A stretch of DNA of 11,440 bases from Gammaproteobacteria bacterium (GTDB lineage: Bacteria; Pseudomonadota; Gammaproteobacteria; Thiohalomonadales; Thiohalomonadaceae): positions 1-11,440 of the forward strand of contig JALOAT010000082.1 in the NCBI GenBank assembly GCA_023228645.1, given 5' to 3'. The notes below the pieces were generated by a model. The model saw only the letters and a list, made by a program, of their open reading frames with translations. It ran no database searches and was not told the DNA's origin. Shown in pieces: positions 1 to 6,920 of the stretch (positions are counted from its first letter, which is position 1; every line of letters begins with the position of its first letter). The position numbers were made by a program, and so were the translations under genes.

Positions 1-15
1 GGATAGTCTTCAGCT

Positions 16-84
16 GCATCCCGGCCTTTTTCTGATTGATGGTTTCTCGACACTTCCATCTTCTCAGAGAAAAAGCCGGGATGC
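16..84. repeat. Nested long dyad, about 24 base pairs in three stacked stems
   Basis: A perfect 10-bp outer arm (GCATCCCGGC at 16-25 with GCCGGGATGC at 75-84) is followed, after a bulged C at 26, by TTTTTCT at 27-33 pairing with AGAAAAA at 68-74. An inner 5-bp stem, GATGG 38-42 with CCATC 56-60, closes a 13-base loop. The three stems are in register and would fold as one long hairpin on either strand. Nothing resembling an intrinsic-terminator U-tract follows on either strand. It could be a miniature mobile palindrome, a REP-like element or a structured RNA. The dyad is seen directly; any function is unknown. Confidence 0.6.
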
Positions 85-160
85 TCCTTCTGAACCAGTT
101 TTAGGACCTCCAGCCCCTCCGCCCTTCGGCCGAGTTCACGACGAATCTACCCACGAATTC

Positions 161-188
161 TGCGGAGGAGCCAAAAATATGCTCCGCA
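161..188. repeat. Small inverted repeat downstream of the SGNH-like gene
   Basis: TGCGGAG at 161-167 is the exact complement of CTCCGCA at 182-188, with a 14-base A/T-rich loop. An alternative inner pairing is GGAGC with GCTCC. On the minus strand it lies about 90 bases past the stop of the SGNH-like gene. It could help stabilise or end that transcript, but there is no U-tract after it, so it is not a canonical terminator. Confidence 0.35.
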
Positions 189-276
189 CACCGAAGACAT
201 TCTTACGCGTGCGCCTTCGAGCCGTACAAGTGCGTACCGGGGAATTAGGGAATCACCCGAGCACCGCCGCAGAAGA

Positions 277-1503
277 TCAGCCTGCACTATCGGCCATGCT
301 CTGATGCCTTGAGGCACGGCCGGAACGTCGCAGTAGCGCATCCAGTTCTGCGATGTCCGCCGGGTGCGCACTGCGGTAGGCGGCGCGGGCCGCACGCGCG
401 CTCATGAGGTACCCGTCGACATTTCCGGAGTCTAGCTGTACGCCGAAATCACGCGGAATATCGCTGTGCGGTGTGCCGAATACACGGGCGACGATCAGAT
501 CGGCCGTCGCCTCGCTGTAATGGGAGCCCTCCCAATACCATTGCATGTGCGTCTCGGTGTCGCCAAGCGCGGGGAGCTCCTCGGTGGTGATGGAGTTATA
601 GCCGCCGAAGTCCCAGAGAGGGAATGGCCGTCGCCCGGCGCGCTCTGCTTCCTCGTGGTTCATACGCACCAGTTCGCGCTTGAGCTTGACGATGGTTTCT
701 CCGCGCTCCAATGCTTCCCACAATTCCAGCAGCCGCGCGTGCTCGGGAGAGATGAACAGGTGGAGGTCGATGCCGCGGGCGTGTGCGAAGCGCAAGGCGT
801 GCCTGAAAGAATCCAAATCCATGTTTTCAACTTGAGACTCGCCCGGGCGGAGATCGACCACCCCTTGCTCGAGACGAAGGAACATCCTGCGCTGACCACC
901 AGCCGAACGAATCCGTGCCGGCTTGTTGGCGTGGAGGCGACGGTCCATGTCCTCGGCCTCGTTCTGGCGGTGCAGCGTCTTTACGCTGGAACGCAAAGCG
1001 TCACCGGAAAGCAGGCCGGGTATCGCATCCCGAAGGTAGCTTGTGGGGTTGAAACCCTGCACTCGTCCTTGTGGGTCGACCCGCAGGCGCCGCTCGCTGA
1101 AATCCGGGTGCGACTGGCGCACGAACGCGAACAGATCAATGCCCCACAGAACCGTCTCGACGCCGCCGCTGGCCACGGCATGTTGGAAAAGGCGGAACTG
1201 CTCGTAAAAACTCGAACTGGCCAAGGCAAGATTGTAACTGCGCTTGCCGGACCAGGCTGTCTGGTCCGTCGGGATGTGCATGGCACGCGACGTCCCGAGA
1301 ATGATTACCTGCGGCCGCACCCGCGTCACTTCATAGGGATACGCGACGTACTGGCGCCGGCTCAATTCCGGCTTGTAGGCGTTGATTCCGGTGATCGCCG
1401 GCGCCGGGAACAGACCGTATGGATTCATCCCCCAGTTGAAGCCTACGACCAGCAGCAGTGCGCCACCCAGTGTGGTGAGAAACGTGCGAACGTAGCTTTG
1501 CAT
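277..1503 (-). CDS. Membrane-anchored SGNH/AlgX-like protein, partner of the MBOAT acyltransferase
   Basis: This 408-residue protein probably accepts the acyl group from the adjacent MBOAT protein and transfers it to an extracytoplasmic polymer, as AlgJ/AlgX or DltD do. Residues 7-25 form one hydrophobic N-terminal segment, a likely signal anchor with the rest periplasmic. The block I-like motif GTSR at 70-73 supplies the candidate nucleophile Ser72. NLALASSSFYE from 91, GIDLFAF from 121 and ISPEH at 251-255 match the general layout of this superfamily. The likely catalytic histidine is His328 in EGSHY (325-329). The acidic residue three before it is Glu rather than the usual Asp. The ATG lies three bases after the MBOAT stop and has no clear Shine-Dalgarno sequence, so translation is probably coupled. 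Overall identity is low, and the family call rests on motifs and context. Confidence 0.72.
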   Translation of the reverse strand: MQSYVRTFLTTLGGALLLVVGFNWGMNPYGLFPAPAITGINAYKPELSRRQYVAYPYEVTRVRPQVIILGTSRAMHIPTDQTAWSGKRSYNLALASSSFYEQFRLFQHAVASGGVETVLWGIDLFAFVRQSHPDFSERRLRVDPQGRVQGFNPTSYLRDAIPGLLSGDALRSSVKTLHRQNEAEDMDRRLHANKPARIRSAGGQRRMFLRLEQGVVDLRPGESQVENMDLDSFRHALRFAHARGIDLHLFISPEHARLLELWEALERGETIVKLKRELVRMNHEEAERAGRRPFPLWDFGGYNSITTEELPALGDTETHMQWYWEGSHYSEATADLIVARVFGTPHSDIPRDFGVQLDSGNVDGYLMSARAARAAYRSAHPADIAELDALLRRSGRASRHQSMADSAG

Positions 1504-1506
1504 GGA

Positions 1507-3027
1507 TCAGAACTGGAAGTAGAGAAATTCGCTGACTTGCGACAGCCGCAGCACTGAGAAGAGTGCGGCTCCGGAGAGCAACATGGCCCAGGCGCGGGTC
1601 GGACGCCAACGGATGGTGGGGGGCGTCTTGTCGGTCCCGGGTGCCAAGTGATCTGCCATGAACTCCTGGGTATTGGGTGCGCGCCACACGAACGTGAGCA
1701 ACAGGCCCATGATCAGCACATCGCGTCCACCCTTGAAATAATCCGTGTCCGCGAACTGTATACCCATGTCGAAAAGCCACAGCCCGACGATACCGAATTC
1801 CGCGCCGCTCCCTGGCCAGACGAAGCCGTTCAGGCCGAAAAGGCCTTGCATCATACGCATGGCTGAATCGAAATCGGCGGCGCGGAAAAATACCCACGCC
1901 AGGGCTACGCACAGGAAAGTGAGGACACGAGCGGTCCAGTCTCCCAAGGCACTGTCACCCGACCACCCCAGGCGCTTGCGCAGGGCGCGCCACGCGTGAT
2001 TGATGATCAGGAATATCCCATGCAACGTTCCCCAGGCTACAAATGTCCAGGCCGCGCCGTGCCACAGGCCGCCGAGCACCATGGTGAGCAGCAAATTCAG
2101 GTACCGGCGCACCGGCCCCTTGCGGTTTCCTCCGAGCGGGAAGTACAGGTAGTCCCTCAGGAAACGCGAGAGGGTCATGTGCCAGCGCTTCCAGAATTCG
2201 ATGATGCTGGTCGCCTTGTAGGGCGAAGCGAAGTTCAGCGGCAGACGGATGCCGAACATGGCGGCTAGTCCGATCGCCATGTCCGAGTAGCCGGAGAAGT
2301 CGAAATAAAGTTGGAAACTGTAGGCCAACGTACCCCGCCAGGCCTCGAAAAATGTCAAAGGCGTGCCCCGTGCGACCGCGGCGAAGGCTTCCGATGCATA
2401 GGGTGCCAGGTTGTCCGCCAACACGACCTTCTTGAACAGGCCAATCGTGAAGATACTCAGCCCCAGCGCGAGGAAGCCATGGTTCATTCGATACACGTTC
2501 GGCTGCGCGAATTGGGGCAGCATCTCCCGATGATGCACAATCGGCCCGGCGATGAGTTGGGGGAAAAACACTACGAACAGGCAGTAATGGAGAAAACTGT
2601 ACTCGCGGGCCTCACCTTTCCAGGCATCCACCAGATAAGCAATCTGCTGGAACGTAAAGAACGAAATGGCGAGGGGGAGCACGATGTGTTCGAGGTGCCA
2701 ATTCAAGCCACCCAAATCACTGACCGTGGAGGCGAAGAAGTTGGCATATTTGTAGTAGCCCAGCAGTGCCAGATTCGCCGTCACGCCAAAGACGAGCAAA
2801 CCCTTGTGGGGGCGGGATCCGAGCGCCACACCGACGGCATAGTTGAACAGCATGGAGGCGAGAATTAGCCCCAGGTAGGCGGGGCTCCACCATGCGTAAA
2901 AGAACAGCGATGCGCCGACCAGCCATGCGATGGCGGCACGGTGATGACCGATGCCGCCAATGCGCCAGAAAACCAGGAGAGTGACAGGGAGAAAGACAAA
3001 GATGAATTCGAACGAATTGAAAAGCAC
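1507..3027 (-). CDS. MBOAT-family (AlgI-like) membrane-bound O-acyltransferase
   Basis: This is an integral inner-membrane protein of the AlgI/DltB class, which moves an acyl (usually acetyl) group across the membrane for O-acylation of a polysaccharide or wall polymer. From the chosen GTG start it has 506 residues, close to AlgI (about 520). Many hydrophobic segments span its length. The signature YFDFSGYSDMAIG, the WKRWH segment (His283) and GGLWHG with His323 are all present; the latter matches the essential WHG histidine of AlgI. The C-terminus ends in FLYFQF, as in many relatives. I chose the GTG at 3025-3027 because relatives begin LFNSFEFIFVFLP. An upstream GTG at 3091-3093 would add 22 atypical residues and start at the edge of a hairpin. 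AGGGA lies 11 bases before the GTG, a rather long spacing. The SGNH-like gene follows after 3 bases. The substrate cannot be told from the sequence. Confidence 0.93.
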   Translation of the reverse strand: MLFNSFEFIFVFLPVTLLVFWRIGGIGHHRAAIAWLVGASLFFYAWWSPAYLGLILASMLFNYAVGVALGSRPHKGLLVFGVTANLALLGYYKYANFFASTVSDLGGLNWHLEHIVLPLAISFFTFQQIAYLVDAWKGEAREYSFLHYCLFVVFFPQLIAGPIVHHREMLPQFAQPNVYRMNHGFLALGLSIFTIGLFKKVVLADNLAPYASEAFAAVARGTPLTFFEAWRGTLAYSFQLYFDFSGYSDMAIGLAAMFGIRLPLNFASPYKATSIIEFWKRWHMTLSRFLRDYLYFPLGGNRKGPVRRYLNLLLTMVLGGLWHGAAWTFVAWGTLHGIFLIINHAWRALRKRLGWSGDSALGDWTARVLTFLCVALAWVFFRAADFDSAMRMMQGLFGLNGFVWPGSGAEFGIVGLWLFDMGIQFADTDYFKGGRDVLIMGLLLTFVWRAPNTQEFMADHLAPGTDKTPPTIRWRPTRAWAMLLSGAALFSVLRLSQVSEFLYFQF

Positions 3028-3093
3028 GACCTGATTCGTCCCTAACCGTTTGGTAGCATGGCCGGTAGCAGCGGATACTGGCGGTGGCGTCAC

Positions 3094-3131
3094 GAACCGG
3101 AAGGCGCGCGAGTGACGCGCGCTTCCGGTTC
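3094..3131 (-). terminator. Strong hairpin after purH, possible terminator lacking a U-tract
   Basis: GAACCGGAAG (3094-3103), a bulged G and CGCGCG (3105-3110) pair with CGCGCG (3116-3121) and CTTCCGGTTC (3122-3131) around a 5-base loop. This gives 16 pairs with a single bulge. It begins 13 bases past the purH stop, where a terminator would sit, and separates the purine gene from the acylation cassette. There is no run of T on either strand after it, so standard intrinsic termination is doubtful. It may instead protect the purH 3' end or be a repeat element. Confidence 0.45.
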
Positions 3132-3144
3132 CGTGAGCGTGGGC

Positions 3145-4707
3145 TCAGTGCCTGAAGTGGCGCATGCCGGTAAACACCATTGCCATGCCGTGTTCATCGG
3201 CGGCGGCCATGACCTCGTCGTCGCGCATGGAACCGCCCGGCTGGATCACCGCCGTGACGCCGGCAGCTGCCGCGGCATCGATGCCGTCGCGGAACGGAAA
3301 GAACGCGTCGGAAGCCATCACCGAACCGCGCACCTCGAGGCCGGCGTGTTCGGCCTTGATGGCGGCGATGCGCGCCGAATTGACGCGGCTCATCTGGCCG
3401 GCGCCCACGCCGACGGTCATGTCGGCCTTGGCGTAGACAATGGCGTTGGACTTCACGAACTTGGCCACGCGCCAGGCGAACAGCAGATCGCGCATTTCCT
3501 GCTCGGTCGGTGCGCGCTTGGTGACCACCTTGAGTTCGCCGTGCAAGGTGAGGTCGGCATCCTGCACCAGCAACCCGCCGTTCACGCGCTTGTAGTCGAG
3601 ACGCGTGACAGCTTGCGCCGGCCATTCGCCGCATTCGAGCAGACGCACGTTTTTCTTGGCAGCGACCACTTCGCTGGCGGCGGCGGACACCTTGGGTGCG
3701 ATGATCACTTCAACGAACTGACGTTCCACGATGGCCTTGGCGGTTTCCGCATCCAGTTCGCCGTTGAAGGCGATGATGCCGCCGAAGGCCGATTCGGGAT
3801 CGGTCTGGTAGGCGCGCTCATAGGCTTCGAGCAGGCTGGCGCCCACGGCAACGCCACAGGGGTTGGCGTGCTTGACGATCACACACGCTGCACCCTCATT
3901 GAACTGCTTCACGCATTCGAGGGCGGCGTCCGTGTCAGCGATGTTGTTGTACGACAGTTCCTTGCCTTGCAGCTGGCGCGCGGTGGCGACCGAGGCCTCC
4001 TTGACGCCGCGGCTCACGTAGAACGCCGCCTGTTGGTGCGGGTTCTCGCCATAGCGCATGCCTTGGGCCTTTGCATACTGCACGTTGAAGGTGCGCGGGA
4101 AGCCCTCGGCCTTGCCGTTCTCGACGATGGCGCCCAGGTAGTTGGCGATGGCACCGTCATAGCGCGCCGTGTGTTCGAAGGTCTTCACGGCCAGGTCGAA
4201 ACGGGTGGCATCGGAGACGGCGCCGCCCTGGGTGCGCATTTCCTCCAGCACACGGGCGTAATCGGTCGCGTCCACCACCACGGTCACCGCCGCATGGTTC
4301 TTGGCGGCGGCGCGCAGCATGGTGGGGCCGCCGATGTCGATGTTCTCGATGGCGTCTTCGAGGGTGCAATCGGGTTTGGCCACGGTCGCATCGAAGGGGT
4401 AAAGATTCACTACCACGAGGTCGATCGGCTTGATGCCGTGCGCGGCCATGACGTGATCGTCCTGACCGCGACGGCCGAGCAGGCCACCGTGCACCTTCGG
4501 ATGCAGGGTCTTCACGCGTCCGTCCATCATTTCCGGAAATCCGGTGTAGTCGGACACCTCCACCACCTTCACGCCGTTGTCGGCCAGCAGCTTCGCGGTG
4601 CCGCCCGTGGAGAGGATCTCGACGTCCATGGCGGCGAGTTCACGGGCGAATTCGAGGACGCCGCTCTTGTCCGAGACGCTGATCAGTGCACGCTGGATTT
4701 TGTTCAT
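3145..4707 (-). CDS. purH: Bifunctional AICAR formyltransferase / IMP cyclohydrolase
   Basis: PurH catalyses the last two steps of de novo IMP synthesis in the cytoplasm: formylation of AICAR with 10-formyl-tetrahydrofolate, then cyclisation to IMP. The protein has 520 residues, against about 529 in E. coli. The N-terminal MGS-like cyclohydrolase domain (about 1-195) shows SVSDKSG (10-16), STGGTA and MDGRVKTLHPKVHGG. The transformylase domain (about 200-520) shows YGENPHQ (219-225), the catalytic KHANPCG (Lys279, His280), DAFFPF and VIQPGGS, and ends in GMRHFRH as usual. AAGGA six bases before the ATG supports the start. It lies downstream of fis across a 138-base gap filled by a palindrome. 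purD, often next to purH, is not here. Confidence 0.98.
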   Translation of the reverse strand: MNKIQRALISVSDKSGVLEFARELAAMDVEILSTGGTAKLLADNGVKVVEVSDYTGFPEMMDGRVKTLHPKVHGGLLGRRGQDDHVMAAHGIKPIDLVVVNLYPFDATVAKPDCTLEDAIENIDIGGPTMLRAAAKNHAAVTVVVDATDYARVLEEMRTQGGAVSDATRFDLAVKTFEHTARYDGAIANYLGAIVENGKAEGFPRTFNVQYAKAQGMRYGENPHQQAAFYVSRGVKEASVATARQLQGKELSYNNIADTDAALECVKQFNEGAACVIVKHANPCGVAVGASLLEAYERAYQTDPESAFGGIIAFNGELDAETAKAIVERQFVEVIIAPKVSAAASEVVAAKKNVRLLECGEWPAQAVTRLDYKRVNGGLLVQDADLTLHGELKVVTKRAPTEQEMRDLLFAWRVAKFVKSNAIVYAKADMTVGVGAGQMSRVNSARIAAIKAEHAGLEVRGSVMASDAFFPFRDGIDAAAAAGVTAVIQPGGSMRDDEVMAAADEHGMAMVFTGMRHFRH

Positions 4708-4734
4708 TGCATTTCCTTCTTCTCAAATGCTGTG

Positions 4735-4832
4735 TTAACGCAGAGAACGCGGAGGCGCGGAGGACACGGAGAAAACAGCCGAATTTGCTTTTCCTCCGCG
4801 CCCTCCGCGCCTCCGCGACCTCCGCGTTTCAA
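4735..4832. repeat. Palindromic intergenic element with tandem CGCGGAGG units
   Basis: The left arm (about 4746-4774) carries CGCGGAGG twice in tandem and then a variant, ACACGGAG. The right arm (about 4790-4829) carries four units of the complementary type CCTCCGCG, spaced 8-9 bases apart. An A/T-richer spacer around 4775-4789 separates them. The arms can pair in more than one register over about 25-30 bases. It fills most of the fis-purH gap and would be transcribed if fis and purH are cotranscribed. Repeats of this look are, from memory, dispersed in many environmental bacteria. It is not a CRISPR array, because the units are too short and have no unique spacers. Confidence 0.7.
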
Positions 4833-4845
4833 ACCTTGGCCGTGT

Positions 4846-5100
4846 TCATTGGTCCAGACCGTATTGCTGAAGCTTCTTGCGCAGGGTGCCGCGGTTGATG
4901 CCGAGGACTTCCGCGGCGCGGGTTTGGTTGCCGCCGGTGTGGGCGAGTACGGTTTCGAGCAATGGCCGCTCCACTTCGCTGAGCAGCAGCGCGTAGAGGT
5001 TGCCGGGAGCGTGCCCGTCCAGGTCGGCGAAGTAGCGATCCAGGGCTGCACGCACGTGGCCGTTGAGCCCTATCGGTCCCTTGGTTTTCACGTTATTCAT
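4846..5100 (-). CDS. fis: DNA-binding nucleoid protein Fis
   Basis: Fis is a small homodimeric nucleoid-associated protein that bends DNA and regulates rRNA, tRNA and growth-phase genes. The 84-residue product has the helical core (about 14-52), with LYALLLSEVERPLLETVL, and the C-terminal helix-turn-helix GNQTRAAEVLGINRGTLRKK (57-76), nearly identical in pattern to E. coli Fis. The ATG at 5098-5100 overlaps the dusB TGA by four bases. It is preceded by a strong Shine-Dalgarno sequence, AGGAGAGGAG, at 5109-5118 inside dusB. An in-frame extension upstream runs inside dusB and does not look like Fis. The protein is shorter than the 98-residue E. coli form because the N-terminal arm before the helical core is reduced. 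Confidence 0.97.
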   Translation of the reverse strand: MNNVKTKGPIGLNGHVRAALDRYFADLDGHAPGNLYALLLSEVERPLLETVLAHTGGNQTRAAEVLGINRGTLRKKLQQYGLDQ

Positions 5101-6083
5101 GCGGCCAACTCCTCTCCTGCGATGATGCGATCGAAAAATTCCCTGACCATGGTCAATTGCTGCGCGGTGGTTTCCACCTGATTCACGGCCTGGCGGAAAA
5201 TCGCTCCCTGACGCTGCCCCTTGCTGTACCACGAGATGTGCTTGCGGGCTACCAGTAGACCGGTGCGTTCACCGTAGAACGCGTAGAGGTTATCGAGATG
5301 CGCCAACAGGATGTCACGGATTTCCGTGACTTCCGGCTCGGGCATCCTGTTGCCGGTTTTCAGATAGTGTTCAATTTCGCGAAAAATCCACGGCCGCCCC
5401 TGGGCGGCGCGGCCGATCATTACGCCGTCGGCGCCGCTGGCGTCGAGTACGGCCCGCGCTTTTTCCGGCGTGTTGATGTCGCCGTTGGCGATGATCGGGA
5501 TCGAAACGCGCTGTTTCACCGCGCGGATAGTGTCGTATTCGGCCTCGCCGCTGTAGCCGTCCGCACGCGTGCGGCCATGCAGGGCCAGGCACTGGATGCC
5601 GCTTTGTTCGGCGATGCGCGCAATCTTCACGGCATTGCGGCTCTGGCTGTCCCAGCCGGTGCGGATCTTCAATGTGACGGGCACGTCGACTGCGCCGACC
5701 ACGGCTTCGAGGATGCGGGCCACCAGCGCCTCGTCGCGCAGCAGCGCCGAACCCGCCATCACATTGCACACCTTTTTGGCCGGGCAGCCCATGTTGATGT
5801 CGATGATCTGCGCCCCGTTGGCCACGTTGTAGCGGGCGGCATCGGCCATCTTTACCGGGTCCGCGCCCATGATCTGCACGGAACGCGGCTCGGGTTCTCC
5901 TTCGTGATCGGCGCGGCGTTTGGTCTTTTCGCTGCCGTAGAGCAGCGAGTTGGACGAGACCATCTCGGACACGGCGAGACCCGCCCCCATGGCGCGGCAC
6001 AGCAGCCGGAACGGGCGATCGGTCACGCCAGCCATGGGCGCGAGCACCAGATTGTTCTTGAGCTCGTACGGGCCGATGCGCAT
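5097..6083 (-). CDS. dusB: tRNA-dihydrouridine synthase B
   Basis: DusB is an FMN-dependent, NADPH-using enzyme that reduces specific D-loop uridines of tRNA to dihydrouridine. The 328-residue protein forms a TIM barrel followed by a helical C-terminal domain. NLVLAPMAGVTDRPFR (11-26) is the FMN-binding start of the barrel. DINMGCPAKKV carries the catalytic Cys100, and LKIRTGW, LALHGRTRADGYSG, IIANGDI and GVMIGRAAQGRPW follow in family order. KKVCN has a second cysteine, Cys106, where E. coli DusB has Asn. The start MRIGPYELKNNLVLAPMAG fits relatives well, although the bases just upstream (TTCCCTCCCG) are pyrimidine-rich with no Shine-Dalgarno. It overlaps fis by ATGA, the conserved dusB-fis arrangement. 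Confidence 0.97.
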   Translation of the reverse strand: MRIGPYELKNNLVLAPMAGVTDRPFRLLCRAMGAGLAVSEMVSSNSLLYGSEKTKRRADHEGEPEPRSVQIMGADPVKMADAARYNVANGAQIIDINMGCPAKKVCNVMAGSALLRDEALVARILEAVVGAVDVPVTLKIRTGWDSQSRNAVKIARIAEQSGIQCLALHGRTRADGYSGEAEYDTIRAVKQRVSIPIIANGDINTPEKARAVLDASGADGVMIGRAAQGRPWIFREIEHYLKTGNRMPEPEVTEIRDILLAHLDNLYAFYGERTGLLVARKHISWYSKGQRQGAIFRQAVNQVETTAQQLTMVREFFDRIIAGEELAA

Positions 6084-6116
6084 CGGGAGGGAATCACTGC
6101 CAATCGGGGACGGGCA

Positions 6117-6146
6117 ATGATAATGCAGAGTGTCGCGCGCTCAAAA
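6117..6146 (-). promoter_or_regulatory. Candidate sigma70 promoter for dusB-fis
   Basis: On the minus strand, a -35 element TTGAGC (6139-6144) lies 16 bases before a -10 element TATCAT (6117-6122). Shifting slightly gives TTTTGA and TTATCA with 17 bases between. Transcription would begin near 6110, leaving a leader of about 27 bases before the dusB ATG. It is the clearest A/T-rich promoter-like stretch in the 161-base gap, which is otherwise very GC-rich and contains the palindrome GCCGCGCGCGGC at 6154-6165. Confidence 0.55.
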
Positions 6147-6244
6147 TCCAATTGCCGCGCGCGGCGTGCGGTGCACCAGCGCGAAGCGCGCATGCGTCAC
6201 CACGCCGGGGCAGGAAATTCTTGCGCACTCAACGCACTGGCAAG

Positions 6245-6916
6245 CTACATGAAAGTGAATTCGTAGCCGAGAGCGCGATCGCCCGGATCGAGGATCTCGA
6301 GCACCACGTGGGCCTCTGCCCCGGCGGTCAGCGGGGTAGTCGGTGGGGCCGGCAGGTAGTCGGCGGGGCTGAAGCGCCGGCGGGCGACGGCGCGCTCGGC
6401 CGAGTCGAGGAAGGTGACCAGGAGGTCGGGGTAGGGCTGTGGCCGCGCCGAGCGGTTCACGAAGGTGGCGTCGAGCAGCAGGACGCGATCGAATTTCGGG
6501 TGGCTCTGCACGTTGCGCGAGGTGAGCTCGAACGCCGTCAGGTCACGCCAGGGCGGCAGATCGCAACGTGCCACCCTGCAAAGCAACTCCACCCCCGGAC
6601 GAAGGGCAGGCTGGGCGGCGAGGGCGGCGCGGTGGTGGTAGGCGTATTGGCCTGCCAGGGTGACAATCAGGGCCAGGTTGAGGAGGGTCCAGCCGATGGT
6701 GGATAGCGTGCTGCGCGGTACGTATGTGCGCGTGCCGATGCCGAGGTCGTCAACGCCCCGTGTCGTTGGCGTCGGTACTCGTGTTGCGACCAGCAGTTGG
6801 GCGCGTCCGTCGAACGCGGTCTGACAGGCGCCGCAGCGCACCTTGCCGCCCGCGGCGGCCAGCTGTCCCTCGCTCACGCGGAAGGTGGTCCGGCAGCAGG
6901 GGCAGCGGGTATGCAT
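6245..6916 (-). CDS. Zinc-ribbon membrane protein, DUF3426 family
   Basis: The function of this family is not established. The 223-residue protein has an N-terminal MJ0042-type zinc ribbon with cysteine pairs Cys5/Cys8 and Cys28/Cys31 in a CxxC-x19-CxxC layout. A short linker leads to one transmembrane helix at about 72-93. The C-terminal domain (about 101-223) has the DUF3426 look, with ELLCRVARCDLPPWRD near its start. The ribbon would face the cytoplasm and the rest the periplasm. The linker is short compared with many family members, which carry long Pro/Gln-rich stretches. The ATG lies four bases after the prmA stop, so the two are probably cotranscribed and translationally linked. A position between prmA and dusB-fis is one I recall from related genomes. 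Confidence 0.88.
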   Translation of the reverse strand: MHTRCPCCRTTFRVSEGQLAAAGGKVRCGACQTAFDGRAQLLVATRVPTPTTRGVDDLGIGTRTYVPRSTLSTIGWTLLNLALIVTLAGQYAYHHRAALAAQPALRPGVELLCRVARCDLPPWRDLTAFELTSRNVQSHPKFDRVLLLDATFVNRSARPQPYPDLLVTFLDSAERAVARRRFSPADYLPAPPTTPLTAGAEAHVVLEILDPGDRALGYEFTFM

Positions 6917-6920
6917 AGGC

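Larger units (their letters stand above)
1..276. other. Unassigned left-edge region, no confident gene
   Basis: This stretch follows the stop of the SGNH-like gene and runs to the window edge. It holds a nested dyad at 16-84 and a small inverted repeat at 161-188, both listed separately. A minus-strand frame is open from a TAG at 147-149 to the edge (48 codons, K/E-rich), with an internal ATG at 57-59. A plus-strand frame is open from base 2 to about 304. Neither has a recognisable domain, and the palindromic sequence makes both translations unreliable. A gene truncated by the edge cannot be excluded. I see no T-rich intrinsic terminator for the acylation cassette here. Confidence 0.5.

Noticed and set aside
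1..146. Minus-strand frame of 48 codons open to the left edge, with an ATG at 57-59
   Set aside because: The K/E-rich translation looks somewhat protein-like, but there is no recognisable family, the ribosome site is poorly spaced, and the window ends too soon to judge.
2..304. Plus-strand frame of 100 codons open from the left edge
   Set aside because: It overlaps the 3' end of the SGNH-like gene, is Pro/Ser-rich with no motif, and passes through a palindrome. A truncated gene cannot be excluded, but nothing supports it.
4735..4832. Possible small CRISPR array in the fis-purH gap
   Set aside because: The units are 8-9 bases, adjacent, and arranged as opposing arms, with no unique 25-40 base spacers and no cas genes nearby.
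466..5181. Long plus-strand open frames opposite the SGNH-like gene (466-1557) and opposite purH (3058-5181)
   Set aside because: They lie antisense to well-supported genes, have low-complexity or His/Gly-rich translations without any domain, and result from the GC-rich codon pattern of the true strand.
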